Source: BCD1 sp965230565 (GTDB lineage: Bacteria; Bacteroidota; Bacteroidia; Chitinophagales; Saprospiraceae). From it: a stretch of DNA of 64,000 bases. The notes below the pieces were generated by a model. That model made no database searches. It was not told where the DNA came from and worked only from the letters and a program-made list of their open reading frames with translations. Shown here in pieces: positions 17,500 through 26,416 of this stretch (position 1 is its first letter; each line of letters opens with the position of its first letter). Where the stretch lies: positions 1,178,001 through 1,242,000 of the forward strand of contig CBDDLH010000016.1 of NCBI GenBank assembly GCA_965230565.1, written 5' to 3'. The position numbers and the translations under genes were made by a program.

Positions 17500-17530
17500 T
17501 TGCGATTTCCCTCAACAAAGATTATCTTAG
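17500..17530 (+). promoter_or_regulatory. Putative promoter of the formate dehydrogenase unit
   Basis: TTG at 17500-17502 is followed after 20 bases by TATCTTAG at 17523-17530, a 7-of-8 match to TAnnTTTG. The ATG at 17555 lies 24 bases downstream of the box. Confidence 0.4.
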
Positions 17531-17554
17531 TCGCTCAATAGAACCAAATTCAAT

Positions 17555-19183
17555 ATGTCCAAGAATATAAGCTCCCTTTCCGGGCGACAAGGCCTGGAGA
17601 ACAATCTTTTTGAGCGCATCAGCGAACGCCCTGACAAAGAAACACTTGCAGCGCTCGCTGAAGAATTCCTCGTCGGAAAAGCCAATACTTTTGGCGCGGT
17701 TACTTTTTACGATTTTCTCAAACCTGAAAACCAGGGGAAAGAAGTTTATGTCTGTAACGGAACTGCCTGTTTGTGTGCAGGTACCCAGGATGCATTGCAG
17801 AAAAACCTTGAAAAACATGTGCCAGCCGAAAAAATTGGTCACATGACCTGCCTCGGCCGTTGTCATGAAAATTCTGCTTTTCAATACCATGGAAAAAATT
17901 ATTCCAACCTCAGCGAAGAAGAATTATCGACCCTGTTCGAACAAAAATCACTTCCCGGAACAGATAACTATATCATTCAGCATCGCGGTACTCCGGTTTT
18001 AACAGGAGAATATGATAAGCATGAACTTTTTGATCTTGTTAGAAACTTCATAAATCAGAATTCTGCAGAAGTACTGGATGAGATCATTTCATCAGGCGTA
18101 AGAGGACGTGGAGGTGCAGGATTCCCAATGGGTATTAAACTTGAAGGATGCCGGAAAGCGGAAGGGAAACAGAAATTTATTGTCTGTAATGCAGACGAAG
18201 GAGATCCCGGGGCTTATTCTGATCGATACCTCTTGGAAAAACAACCGTTGTTGGTGCTCATCGGCATGATGGCAGCAGGTTACGTTTGCGGTGCAGAATG
18301 GGGTGTTTTGTATATCCGAGGAGAATATCCCGAATCGGTTTCAGCTTGTGAAGGTGCCATAAAGGAATTGAGAGATGCCGGGTTATTAGGCAAAGACATA
18401 AACGGCAGTGGATTTAACTATGAGTTTAAGGTCGTCAAGGCCCAGGGTGCATACATTTGCGGAGAAGAAACTGCTTTACTATCCTCCCTGGAAGGTCAGC
18501 GACCGGAAGTTCGTGTTCGTCCCCCCTACCCTGTACAGGAAGGCCTATTTCGCATGCCAACGGTAGTCAATAATGTGGAAACATTGGCAGCCGTACCATA
18601 TATCCTTCTGAATGGCGGAGCAGCGTACAAAAACATCGGAACGGAAAGATCCAGTGGCACCAAACTGCTTTCCCTCGACAGCTTTTTCAATCGTCCGGGA
18701 ATTTATGAAGTCGACATGGGTACATCCTTAAATACAGTTGTTACAGAACTTGGCGGTGGTTTCAAATCCAAGGTAAAAGCATTACACATCGGTGGTCCAC
18801 TTGGAGGACTTGTACCCCTTTCCAAAATAAATGATCTTTCGGTTGATTTTGAATCCTTCAGTCAAAATGGATTCCTCCTGGGACATGCCTCTGTTATTTG
18901 TGTTCCATTTGATTTTCCAATGGTGAAATACATCGAGCATTTATTCGAATTCACGGCTGATGAAAGCTGTGGCAAATGTTTCCCCTGCCGCCTGGGGTCC
19001 GTCCGCGGCCAGGAGATGTTCGAAAAGGCTCAGGAAGGTAGTTATAAAATAGACCGACAGTTGCTGGATGATCTTCTGGAAACACTCGAACAGGGATCGC
19101 TTTGCGCATTGGGAGGAGGAGTTCCGTTGCCGATCAAGAATGCGTTGGAGTATTTTGAGGTGGAGTTGAAAGGAGTATTTTGA
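17555..19183 (+). CDS. NAD-linked formate dehydrogenase beta subunit (NuoE-NuoF fusion)
   Basis: A 542-residue diaphorase-type subunit. Residues 1-125 are a NuoE-like thioredoxin-fold [2Fe-2S] domain with Cys67, Cys72, Cys99 and Cys103 as likely ligands. Residues 140-470 are the NuoF FMN/NADH part, including the Gly-rich SGVRGRGGAGFPMGIK near 181-196 and NADEGDPGAYSDR near 211-223. The C-terminal domain carries the [4Fe-4S] ligands in ESCGKCFPCR and a later SLCALGGG. This fused architecture is known from the tungsten-type and related NAD-dependent formate dehydrogenases. With the catalytic subunit at 19808 it would pass electrons from formate to NAD in the cytoplasm. A complex I fragment or NADP specificity is less likely but possible. 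Confidence 0.88.
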   Translation: MSKNISSLSGRQGLENNLFERISERPDKETLAALAEEFLVGKANTFGAVTFYDFLKPENQGKEVYVCNGTACLCAGTQDALQKNLEKHVPAEKIGHMTCLGRCHENSAFQYHGKNYSNLSEEELSTLFEQKSLPGTDNYIIQHRGTPVLTGEYDKHELFDLVRNFINQNSAEVLDEIISSGVRGRGGAGFPMGIKLEGCRKAEGKQKFIVCNADEGDPGAYSDRYLLEKQPLLVLIGMMAAGYVCGAEWGVLYIRGEYPESVSACEGAIKELRDAGLLGKDINGSGFNYEFKVVKAQGAYICGEETALLSSLEGQRPEVRVRPPYPVQEGLFRMPTVVNNVETLAAVPYILLNGGAAYKNIGTERSSGTKLLSLDSFFNRPGIYEVDMGTSLNTVVTELGGGFKSKVKALHIGGPLGGLVPLSKINDLSVDFESFSQNGFLLGHASVICVPFDFPMVKYIEHLFEFTADESCGKCFPCRLGSVRGQEMFEKAQEGSYKIDRQLLDDLLETLEQGSLCALGGGVPLPIKNALEYFEVELKGVF

Positions 19184-19188
19184 ATGAG

Positions 19189-19231
19189 GATAGAACACGG
19201 ATAGGAACGGGCTGAACTGATTAGGACGGAT
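19189..19231. repeat. Left terminal inverted repeat of the GxxExxY cassette
   Basis: These 43 bases match the reverse complement of 19746-19788 at 33 of 43 positions by hand alignment, beginning with GATAGAAC at the outer end of both arms. The arm starts six bases after the stop codon of the beta subunit gene. Confidence 0.65.
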
Positions 19232-19288
19232 TTTTGTGGAGAATGGAACGCGGACTTGAACGGGTTGAACTGATTAGGACGGATTTTT
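19214..19288. repeat. Tandem duplication inside the cassette's left end
   Basis: A 22-base segment starting GAACTGATTAGGACGG occurs at 19214-19235 and again, identically, at 19267-19288, a 53-base spacing. The bases around it are also similar. A related, more diverged stretch follows the GxxExxY gene at 19692-19735. Confidence 0.75.
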
Positions 19289-19313
19289 TATTATAAACCA
19301 AAACACATACCAA

Positions 19314-19694
19314 ATGAAACTATTACATCAAGAGATCACTGAATCTATTATTAAAGCATTTTATAAGGTTTACAATACTTTAGGTTATGGATTTCTTGAA
19401 AAAGTGTATGAAAATGCCTTGTTGATTGAATTGAGAAATGCTGGGTTGAATTGTAAAAGTCAGGTGCCAATAAAAGTGGCATATGAGGGAGAAGTTGTTG
19501 GGAATTATTTCGCTGATATTTTAGTAGAGGACAAGGTTACTTTGGAATTAAAAGCTGCAAGTACAATATGCGAAGAACATGAAGCTCAATTGATAAATTA
19601 TTTAAAAGCTACAGATATTGAAATAGGGCTTTTACTAAATTTTGGAAAAGACCCTGAGTTTGTACGCAAAATTTTTGAAAACGAATATAAATAG
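19314..19694 (+). CDS. GxxExxY protein (PD-(D/E)xK nuclease superfamily)
   Basis: A 126-residue GxxExxY family protein. The name-giving motif is at residues 26-32: Gly-Phe-Leu-Glu-Lys-Val-Tyr, preceded by LGY. The nuclease-like core is complete: Asp in YFADILVEDK (about residue 68), then LELKA with Glu and Lys near residues 77-79. Family members are assigned to the PD-(D/E)xK superfamily, but their biological role is not known. It lies in a 625-base gap between the two subunits of the formate dehydrogenase and is flanked by repeats. Its base composition is more A+T-rich than the neighbouring enzymes, which fits an acquired gene. Confidence 0.92.
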   Translation: MKLLHQEITESIIKAFYKVYNTLGYGFLEKVYENALLIELRNAGLNCKSQVPIKVAYEGEVVGNYFADILVEDKVTLELKAASTICEEHEAQLINYLKATDIEIGLLLNFGKDPEFVRKIFENEYK

Positions 19695-19745
19695 ATTGAA
19701 CACAGATTTGTACGGGTTTAACAGATGGAAACGGAAACGGATAAA

Positions 19746-19788
19746 ATCAGTTCTAATCCGTTGAATCTGTTCATATCAGCGTTCTATC
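19746..19788. repeat. Right terminal inverted repeat of the GxxExxY cassette
   Basis: The arm ends with GTTCTATC, the complement of the outer eight bases of the left arm at 19189-19196. It stops 19 bases before the start codon of the catalytic subunit. Confidence 0.65.
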
Positions 19789-19807
19789 ATCTTCAATAAT
19801 CAGAACC

Positions 19808-22543
19808 ATGAAAAAAGCCTACATAAATAATAAAGCCTACGAAATAAACAACGGAGAAACCATTCTGAGTTTCCTAAAAAGATACATGGGTGATAAACCT
19901 GTGCCTACCTTGTGCGATGCGCCCAATCTGGAGCCGTTTGGTTCTTGCAGGGTGTGTAGTGTAGAAGTAGCACTCGAAGCAGGAGGAAAGACAAAAACAG
20001 TTGCCTCTTGTCATACACCGGTTCAGGAGAATTTCCATATTTATACAGATACGGAATCTGTCAAACGCTTACGCAAGAATATCATTGAGTTAGTACTCAC
20101 AGACCACCCGCTGGATTGTCTGACCTGTGAAGTGAATGGAAATTGTGAATTACAGGATGTGGCGGCAAGTGTGGGCATCAGATCTGTTCGTTATCCGGAA
20201 GGGAAAACACATCTGGACCGCGAGAAAGACCTTAGTCATGCTTATATGACTTCCGATTTATCCAAATGTATCAATTGCTACCGATGTGTAAGAGCCTGTG
20301 ACGAAGTGCAGGGACAATTTGTCCTGAGCATGGCCGGACGAGGTTTTGAAAGCCGGATCATCAAGGGAATGGACACCTCTTTTGCAGAATCAGATTGTGT
20401 AAGTTGCGGCGCCTGCTCCCAGGCATGCCCAACCTCTGCTATTTCAGATATTTTTGAATCAAAATCCATTGTTTCCAGTACCAAAACAAGAACGGTCTGT
20501 ACTTACTGTGGTGTAGGTTGTAACCTGGAAGTAGCCGCGACAAATGGCAACATCCAGAGTATTCGTGCACCCTACGATGCAGAAGTGAATAATGGCCACA
20601 CCTGCCTTAAGGGAAGATATGCCTTCTCTTTCTACGACCATCCGGATCGCTTACGTGATCCAATGATCAAGCGAAACGGAACCTTTGAAAAAGTAACCTG
20701 GGACGAAGCTTATGACTTTATTGTAGATAAATTTAATCAAATCAAAGCTACAGAAGGTCCTGATGCTATTGCAGGTATTTCTTCTTCAAGATGTACCAAC
20801 GAAGAAAATTATCTGATGCAAAAATTCATCCGGGCGGTTGTAGGAACCAATAATATTGATGGTTGTGCTCGCGTATGCCACTCTCCTACTGCTTTGGGTA
20901 TGCAACGAGCGTTCGGTACAGGTGCAGCTACAAATTCTGTAGAAGATCTGCATTATACGAATTGTATGATGGTCATTGGTGCCAATCCTACTTCAGCTCA
21001 CCCTGTAACTGGTGCCCGAATAAAGCAGCAAGCGATGAAAGGCAAGACCTTGATCGTGATTGATCCTCGTAAAACGGAGTTGGCTAAATATGCGGATCAC
21101 CACCTCGCACTTCGCCCGGGCACCAATGTTGCAGTGCTCAATATGATGATGCATTACATTCTGAAAGAGAATCTGCACGACCACGAATTTTTAAATGCAA
21201 GAACAGAAGGGTTTGATGGTTTCAAAGAAGAAATCCTGAATCTCGATATGGATAAAATGGAAGCGGTATCAGGAGTAGGTCGCGAACAGGTCCGTGCAGC
21301 AGCCATTGCTTATGCGTCTGCAGGAAATGCGATGTCCTTCCACGGATTGGGAGTGACCGAACACAGTCAGGGTACTTATACCGTTCAACAGATCGCCGAC
21401 CTGGCCATGATTACCGGAAACATTGGTCGTCGCGGAGTAGGCGTTAATCCTTTAAGAGGCCAAAACAACGTTCAGGGATCTGCTGACATGGGCGTTCAGC
21501 CTCACCAGGGAGCTGGATATCTCGATGTAACCAATCCGGACGTCATTAATGCCTACAAGGATTTTTATGGTGTTGATGTGCCTTCTGAGGTAGGATATAA
21601 AATTCCGGAAATGTTTGACGCCGCCCTGGCCGGACAATTGAAGGCCATCTGGATCATTGGGGAAGATGTTGTCCAAACAGATCCGAATACTCAAAAAGTT
21701 ATCAAAGCTTTGAAGAATACCGATCTCGTCATCGTTCAGGAGCTTTTCATGACAGAAACTGCCAAATACGCTGATGTCATTCTTCCTGGTGCTTCCTTCC
21801 TCGAAAAGAGCGGAACCTTTACCAATGGAGAGCGAAGAGTTCAGCGGGTCAATGCCGTCGTTAAACCTGTCGGCAATGCCAAGGTAGATGGCCAGATCAT
21901 CATTGATGTAATGAATCGCATGGGCTATAAGCAAGCGGACTACACGCCAGATGGAATGCTGGAGGAAATTTCTCAGATCGTTCCATTCTTCAAAGGCATT
22001 TCCTGGTCGAGATTGGGTAAAAACGGACTTCAATGGCCAGTGGCTGAAGATGGAACGGATACCAAAATACTTCATGCGGAAACCTTCAAGCGAGGTTTGG
22101 GCCGAATTGATTTCTTCCCATTTGAAGAATCCAATGAGCTATTGGAACATCAGGAAGAATATCCGTTTATTTTGACCACCAACCGGAACCTGGAGCATTA
22201 TAACTGTGGAGCTATGACCCGCAGAACCAATAATGTAGAAATCAGTACCGAAGATTTACTTTGGATCAATCCGGTTGACGCTGAGGCAAAGAACATTAAG
22301 GATGGAGAGATGATTTGTGTAAAATCGCCAAGAGGAAAAGTAGACATCAAGGCTTTTGTAACAGAAGGCGTTAAACCGGGAGTTTTAAGTACCACTTTCC
22401 ACTTCCCGGAAATCATGGTGAATAACCTCACCTCAGATGTACATGATTCCCAAGCCATGTGTCCTGAATATAAGGTGGTTGCCGTAGATATCCGGAAGGC
22501 CAAAAACACTGCTTTCAGGAAAGCAGGCGAGTTGGTGGATTAA
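19808..22543 (+). CDS. fdhF: Formate dehydrogenase catalytic (alpha) subunit
   Basis: A 911-residue molybdenum- or tungsten-bis-MGD enzyme. Residues 1-75 are a plant-type [2Fe-2S] domain. The NuoG-like HPLDCLTCEVNGNCELQD follows near 97-114. Two [4Fe-4S] motifs come next, CINCYRCVRAC near 154-164 and CVSCGACSQAC near 197-207. The formate dehydrogenase core starts at CTYCGVGC. The active-site ligand is Cys357 in ARVCHSP, in place of the selenocysteine found in some homologues. The C-terminal MGD-binding domain starts near TTNRNLEHYN. It oxidises formate to CO2 and passes electrons to the beta subunit encoded at 17555. No fdhD or separate NuoE-type subunit is nearby. Confidence 0.93.
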   Translation: MKKAYINNKAYEINNGETILSFLKRYMGDKPVPTLCDAPNLEPFGSCRVCSVEVALEAGGKTKTVASCHTPVQENFHIYTDTESVKRLRKNIIELVLTDHPLDCLTCEVNGNCELQDVAASVGIRSVRYPEGKTHLDREKDLSHAYMTSDLSKCINCYRCVRACDEVQGQFVLSMAGRGFESRIIKGMDTSFAESDCVSCGACSQACPTSAISDIFESKSIVSSTKTRTVCTYCGVGCNLEVAATNGNIQSIRAPYDAEVNNGHTCLKGRYAFSFYDHPDRLRDPMIKRNGTFEKVTWDEAYDFIVDKFNQIKATEGPDAIAGISSSRCTNEENYLMQKFIRAVVGTNNIDGCARVCHSPTALGMQRAFGTGAATNSVEDLHYTNCMMVIGANPTSAHPVTGARIKQQAMKGKTLIVIDPRKTELAKYADHHLALRPGTNVAVLNMMMHYILKENLHDHEFLNARTEGFDGFKEEILNLDMDKMEAVSGVGREQVRAAAIAYASAGNAMSFHGLGVTEHSQGTYTVQQIADLAMITGNIGRRGVGVNPLRGQNNVQGSADMGVQPHQGAGYLDVTNPDVINAYKDFYGVDVPSEVGYKIPEMFDAALAGQLKAIWIIGEDVVQTDPNTQKVIKALKNTDLVIVQELFMTETAKYADVILPGASFLEKSGTFTNGERRVQRVNAVVKPVGNAKVDGQIIIDVMNRMGYKQADYTPDGMLEEISQIVPFFKGISWSRLGKNGLQWPVAEDGTDTKILHAETFKRGLGRIDFFPFEESNELLEHQEEYPFILTTNRNLEHYNCGAMTRRTNNVEISTEDLLWINPVDAEAKNIKDGEMICVKSPRGKVDIKAFVTEGVKPGVLSTTFHFPEIMVNNLTSDVHDSQAMCPEYKVVAVDIRKAKNTAFRKAGELVD

Positions 22544-22566
22544 GCAGAATCATCAAATCAAGTTTA

Positions 22567-23725
22567 ATGGAAAAGCTGCAATGCCAGTCACACCTTTTTA
22601 ATCTGGATGAAGAGGTACATTACTTAAATACTGCCTACATGTCTCCGATATTGAAAAGTGCAGAGGCCGTAGGACAAGAAATGGTATCTTTAAAATCAAG
22701 ACCTTACCAGATCAGCCCTGCCGACTTCTTTACAACAGTAGACAAAACCAAAGCAGCTTTTTCCAAAATCATCAATGCTGACGATCCGGACCGGGTGGCA
22801 ATCATTCCTTCTGTTTCTTATGGCATTGCCAATGTCACCAATAATATCGACTTGCGTCCCGGGGAGGAAATTGTAATGCCTTTTGAACAATTTCCAAGTA
22901 ATTATTACTCCTGGAAAAGACTGGCTGACACCAATGGAGGAGTTATAAAAACAATCAAACCTCCTTCAGCAAAAAAGAAAACTTCCCTTTGGAACGAAGC
23001 CATCCTAGAAGCCATTACCAGCCAAACCAGAGTGGTCGCTATCAGTAATACCCATTGGGCGGACGGGACAATTTTTGATGTGGAAAAAATTAGCGAAAGA
23101 TGCCGGGAAGTTGGACGCTTACCTGATCATCGATGGTACCCAGTCCATTGGAGCTTTACCTTTCGATCAAAAAAAGATCCAGGCAGATGCCATTATTTGT
23201 GCAGGCTATAAATGGTTGTTGGGACCGTACAGCATTGGGGTAGCCTATTACGGACCAAGATTTGACAACGGCATTCCCATTGAAGAAAACTGGATCAACC
23301 GATACGAAAGCGAAAACTTTCAAAACCTGGTAAATTACCAGGACAACTACAAGCCCAAAGCAGCAAGATATTCGGTTGGTGAACAAAGTAATTTTATTCT
23401 AATTCCCATGCAGCTAAGGGCTTTGGAACAAATTCTGGAATGGGGAGTCTATAATATTCAAAATTACTGTAAGGAGTTAACGGAAAAACCTTTAGGTGAA
23501 ATTCAATCGCTTGGTGTGGACCTAGAAGATGCTGAATACAGAGCCCACCACCTGTTTGGATTGTATTTAGATGACCATTTTGATTTACCAAAGCTTAAGG
23601 AAATATTAGCCGAAAACAAAGTTTTTGTCTCTTTCCGGGGTAATGCCATCCGTGTAGCCCCTCATGTTTACAATCACCAAAAAGATTTAGAAGTATTAGT
23701 CAACTGTTTTAAAAAATTGAGGTAA
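22567..23725 (+). pseudogene. Class V aminotransferase, frameshifted
   Basis: A PLP-dependent class V aminotransferase (cysteine desulfurase / selenocysteine lyase-like family) split by one extra base. The first frame gives LNTAYMSPI, the substrate-binding start, and runs to about 23115. Reading then continues in the next frame with AYLIIDGTQSIGALPFD, the PLP-binding Asp motif, and ICAGYKWLLGPYS with the Schiff-base Lys, to the stop at 23725. Removing the C at 23116 restores EVGAYLIIDGT and a protein of about 385 residues. All family motifs are otherwise intact, so the break is recent or is a sequencing error. The first frame ends at 23211. Confidence 0.85.
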
Positions 23726-23730
23726 TTTTG
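23723..23730 (+). promoter_or_regulatory. Putative -7 box upstream of purC
   Basis: TAATTTTG matches TAnnTTTG perfectly, 46 bases before the purC ATG, overlapping the stop codon of the aminotransferase. No clear -33 box is present. Confidence 0.3.
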
Positions 23731-23776
23731 GAACTTAATTCAAAGAGAAACTTAAGTAATAAAATAATCTAAGCAA

Positions 23777-24718
23777 ATGGCAATTGCTGAAACCAACTTC
23801 AATTTTCCGGGACAAACAAATTTTTATCGTGGTAAGGTAAGAGACGTTTACACGGTCAACGATAAACTCATCATGGTTGCATCTGACAGGATATCAGCCT
23901 TCGACCATGTGTTGCCAAAACCTATTCCGTTTAAAGGTCAGGTACTCAACCAGTTGGCAACCCATTTCCTTAATGCTACCAGCGACATTTGCCCTAACTG
24001 GCTGATGGCTACTCCTGATCCAAACGTGGCTATTGGAGTTGCCTGTAAACCATTTAGAATCGAAATGGTCATCAGAGCTTATTTGGTTGGACATGCCTGG
24101 AGGGAATACAAAGCCGGCAGGAGAACCATTTGTGGTGTTCCAATGCCTGAAGGGATGAAAGAAAATGACCCCTTCCCAACTCCAATCATCACCCCCGCCA
24201 CCAAAGCTGAAGAAGGGCACGATGAAGATATTTCCAAAGAAGACATCATTGCTCAAAATATCGTAAGTGCCGAGGATTATGCCATCCTTGAAAAGTATAC
24301 CTACGCACTCTTTGAACGCGGCACTCAAATGGCTGCTGAACAAGGACTGATCCTCGTAGATACCAAATATGAATTTGGGAAAAAAGATGGTGAGATTTAT
24401 CTTATTGATGAAATTCACACCCCTGACAGTTCCCGCTATTTCTACAAGGAAGGTTATGAAGAAAGACAGCAAGCCGGCGAGCGTCAAAAACAGTTATCCA
24501 AAGAGTTTGTTAGAGAATGGCTTATGGCTCATGGTTTTCAGGGACTCGAAGGTCAAATGATGCCTATTATGCCCGATTCATTTGTCAATGAGATCACCGA
24601 CAGGTACGTGGAATTATTTGAAAAAGTAACCGGAAAAACTTTCGACAAGGAAGAATCAGAGGATGAGCAGGAACGAATAGCCCAAAATGTAAATGCCTGG
24701 CTCGAACAAAGACTTTAG
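23777..24718 (+). CDS. purC: SAICAR synthetase
   Basis: A 313-residue phosphoribosylaminoimidazole-succinocarboxamide synthase, an enzyme of de novo purine synthesis that joins CAIR to aspartate with ATP. The N-terminal block YRGKVRDVYTVNDKLIMVASDRISAFD is at about residues 16-42. IRAYLVGHAWREY follows near 97-109 and LIDEIHTPDSSRY near 213-225. The length is typical of the longer purC form common in Bacteroidota and eukaryote-like branches. It is a single gene, facing a convergent adenosyltransferase gene. Confidence 0.96.
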   Translation: MAIAETNFNFPGQTNFYRGKVRDVYTVNDKLIMVASDRISAFDHVLPKPIPFKGQVLNQLATHFLNATSDICPNWLMATPDPNVAIGVACKPFRIEMVIRAYLVGHAWREYKAGRRTICGVPMPEGMKENDPFPTPIITPATKAEEGHDEDISKEDIIAQNIVSAEDYAILEKYTYALFERGTQMAAEQGLILVDTKYEFGKKDGEIYLIDEIHTPDSSRYFYKEGYEERQQAGERQKQLSKEFVREWLMAHGFQGLEGQMMPIMPDSFVNEITDRYVELFEKVTGKTFDKEESEDEQERIAQNVNAWLEQRL

Positions 24719-24756
24719 ATCAATGTTATGAGCATTCCAGTGAAATGGTAGTGCAT

Positions 24757-25302
24757 TTATCCCCTACTCTTCCATTCCACCTCATCAACACCGAGGTTTT
24801 GTCCAATCTTGCGTGATAATACAAAAAGATAATCTGAAAGTCTGTTGAGGTATTTGATCACCAGAGGATCAACTTCTTCTTCAAGTGCGAGTCCAACTAC
24901 ACGCCTTTCTGCCCGCCGACAAACACATCTGGCCACATGGCAGTGAGAAACAACAGGGTGACCTCCCGGCAGGATAAAATTCTTGAGGGGTTGCAATGTC
25001 TCTTCCATTTCATCGATTGCACTTTCAAGCAGATCGATCTCTTCTTCCTTTACTACAAGATAATCAGGCTTTTTACCTGGAGCACTGGCAAGAATACCGC
25101 CAAGCACGAATAAAGTATCCTGGATTCGTTGGAGCAGATCGCGTAGTTGTTGATCAACGAGGTTGTCCCGAACTATGCCAATGTGAGCGTTTAACTCATC
25201 TATCGTCCCGTAGGACTCTATTCGTAAATGGTGCTTGGAAAGTCTTTGACCTCCAAAAAGGGAAGTTTGCCCCAGGTCTCCTTTTTTCGTATATATTTTC
25301 AA
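24757..25302 (-). CDS. Cob(I)alamin adenosyltransferase, PduO type
   Basis: A 181-residue PduO-type ATP:cob(I)alamin adenosyltransferase, which converts cobalamin into its adenosyl cofactor form. The N-terminal MKIYTKKGDLGQTSLFGGQ is the ATP-binding signature (residues 1-19), followed by ESYGTIDELNAHIG. The helical core carries CHVARCVCRRAERR near residues 138-151 with the conserved Arg residues. No other cobalamin gene lies nearby, so it probably serves salvaged B12 for enzymes such as methylmalonyl-CoA mutase or ribonucleotide reductase. The start is the first ATG. Confidence 0.93.
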   Translation of the reverse strand: MKIYTKKGDLGQTSLFGGQRLSKHHLRIESYGTIDELNAHIGIVRDNLVDQQLRDLLQRIQDTLFVLGGILASAPGKKPDYLVVKEEEIDLLESAIDEMEETLQPLKNFILPGGHPVVSHCHVARCVCRRAERRVVGLALEEEVDPLVIKYLNRLSDYLFVLSRKIGQNLGVDEVEWKSRG

Positions 25303-25634
25303 AACAGAATGGTTTATGTTTGTAAACCGCTATAAAATAAAAAAGTTGCGGACTACAGCGCAAGTTAAGAGCTTGTTTAATTTTAACTCCCAAAAAGTCA
25401 CATATTTTTTGAAAACTTCAAATTTATCCGATAGTCTGGATATCTGGAAGAATGGATAATTGGAAGGGAAGTCTCCATGACCAGAAATCCATCTTCCACT
25501 TCATCCATTTTTCCATATGATTTAAAATAATAAAATGGATTTCCGGTAGGAATTGGAAACAATTTAGAGACATTCTCTAAGCATAACACCTGCAAAGCGA
25601 ATCCGTAACTCTTTAATTTTAGAAGATGGTGTGT
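25303..25634. repeat. Intergenic region with degenerate inverted repeat
   Basis: The 332 bases hold no gene. At 25435-25470 words such as TCTGGATATCTGGAAGAATGG and ATTGGAAGGG occur; at 25487-25519 their approximate complements follow (AAATCCATCTTCCAC, CATCCATTTTTCC). It is the third copy of the GGAA/TTCC inverted-repeat class. Confidence 0.45.
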
Positions 25635-26339
25635 TTATCCTTCCGCCGATGCTTTTTCCTGAATAGTATCTGATTCGATCAAACCATCCCGCAACCAAAT
25701 CACACGCTTGGCCTTTTCGGCAATATCAGGTTCGTGAGTAACCAGAATAACCGTATTACCCGCGGCATGTATCTTGTCAAAGATCTCCATAATTTCAATG
25801 GAAGTCTTGGTATCGAGGTTACCGGTCGGCTCATCAGCCAGAATGATAGACGGGTCGTTAACCAAAGCTCTTGCAATAGCCACACGCTGACGCTGACCTC
25901 CGGAAAGCTCATTGGGTTTGTGTTCCACTCTATCCCCAAGGCCAACAGAATCAAGTACCTGTTGGGCTTTTTCCAAACGTATTTTCCGTGGAACTCCCGC
26001 ATAAACCAATGGCAGTGCAACATTTTCCAATGCCGTCAATCTTGGAAGCAGGTTAAAGGTCTGAAATACAAACCCGATCTCCTTATTCCTGACGTGAGCC
26101 AGTTCATCATCTGACATGGTACTGACTTCCGTATCATTGAGCCAATATTTACCACTTGTAGGGGTATCAAGGCAACCAATCAGGTTCATCAAGGTAGATT
26201 TACCTGACCCGGAAGGTCCCATAAGCGCCAGATACTCATTTTTATAAACATCCATGGAAATGTCCTGAAGGGCATTAACCTGGGTTGTTCCCATGATGTA
26301 AATTTTTCTCAAATGTTCAACAGAAATAATTGGCTTCAT
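25635..26339 (-). CDS. ABC transporter ATP-binding protein (MacB/LolD type)
   Basis: A 234-residue ATPase of the MacB/LolD/FtsE group. Walker A GPSGSGKST is at about residues 41-49, the Q-loop FVFQTFNLLP near 90-99, the ABC signature LSGGQRQRVAIARAL near 143-157 and Walker B IILADEPTGNLD near 164-175, followed by the switch His in VTHEP. Such ATPases power MacB-type permeases for lipoprotein or peptide export. No permease gene adjoins it, so its partner must lie elsewhere. The gene precedes no other minus-strand gene nearby except gatC upstream, and co-transcription with gatC is possible (77-base gap). Confidence 0.93.
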   Translation of the reverse strand: MKPIISVEHLRKIYIMGTTQVNALQDISMDVYKNEYLALMGPSGSGKSTLMNLIGCLDTPTSGKYWLNDTEVSTMSDDELAHVRNKEIGFVFQTFNLLPRLTALENVALPLVYAGVPRKIRLEKAQQVLDSVGLGDRVEHKPNELSGGQRQRVAIARALVNDPSIILADEPTGNLDTKTSIEIMEIFDKIHAAGNTVILVTHEPDIAEKAKRVIWLRDGLIESDTIQEKASAEG

Positions 26340-26416
26340 CTTTAAAATTGTTTGACATTGTTTAAGCGCTCGCTTTGCTCGCCGTTAGATTTTACTCCAT
26401 TTAGACTGTGGACTAT

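Larger units (their letters stand above)
19189..19788 (+). mobile_element. Candidate GxxExxY nuclease cassette with terminal inverted repeats
   Basis: About 600 bases between the two formate dehydrogenase genes, bounded by 43-base imperfect inverted repeats. The only gene inside is a PD-(D/E)xK-type GxxExxY gene. No transposase is present and no clear target-site duplication was found. The mobile nature is inferred from the bounded structure and the split operon. Confidence 0.5.

Noticed and set aside
20876..20878. Selenocysteine at the formate dehydrogenase active site
   Set aside because: The codon is TGC (Cys357), not TGA, and no SECIS is needed.
21452..22075. 207-codon antisense frame in the formate dehydrogenase alpha gene
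   Set aside because: It mirrors codon bias of the real gene on the other strand and shows no protein-like features.
23894..24487. 197-codon antisense frame in purC
   Set aside because: purC is intact and conserved; the shadow frame has no recognisable domain.
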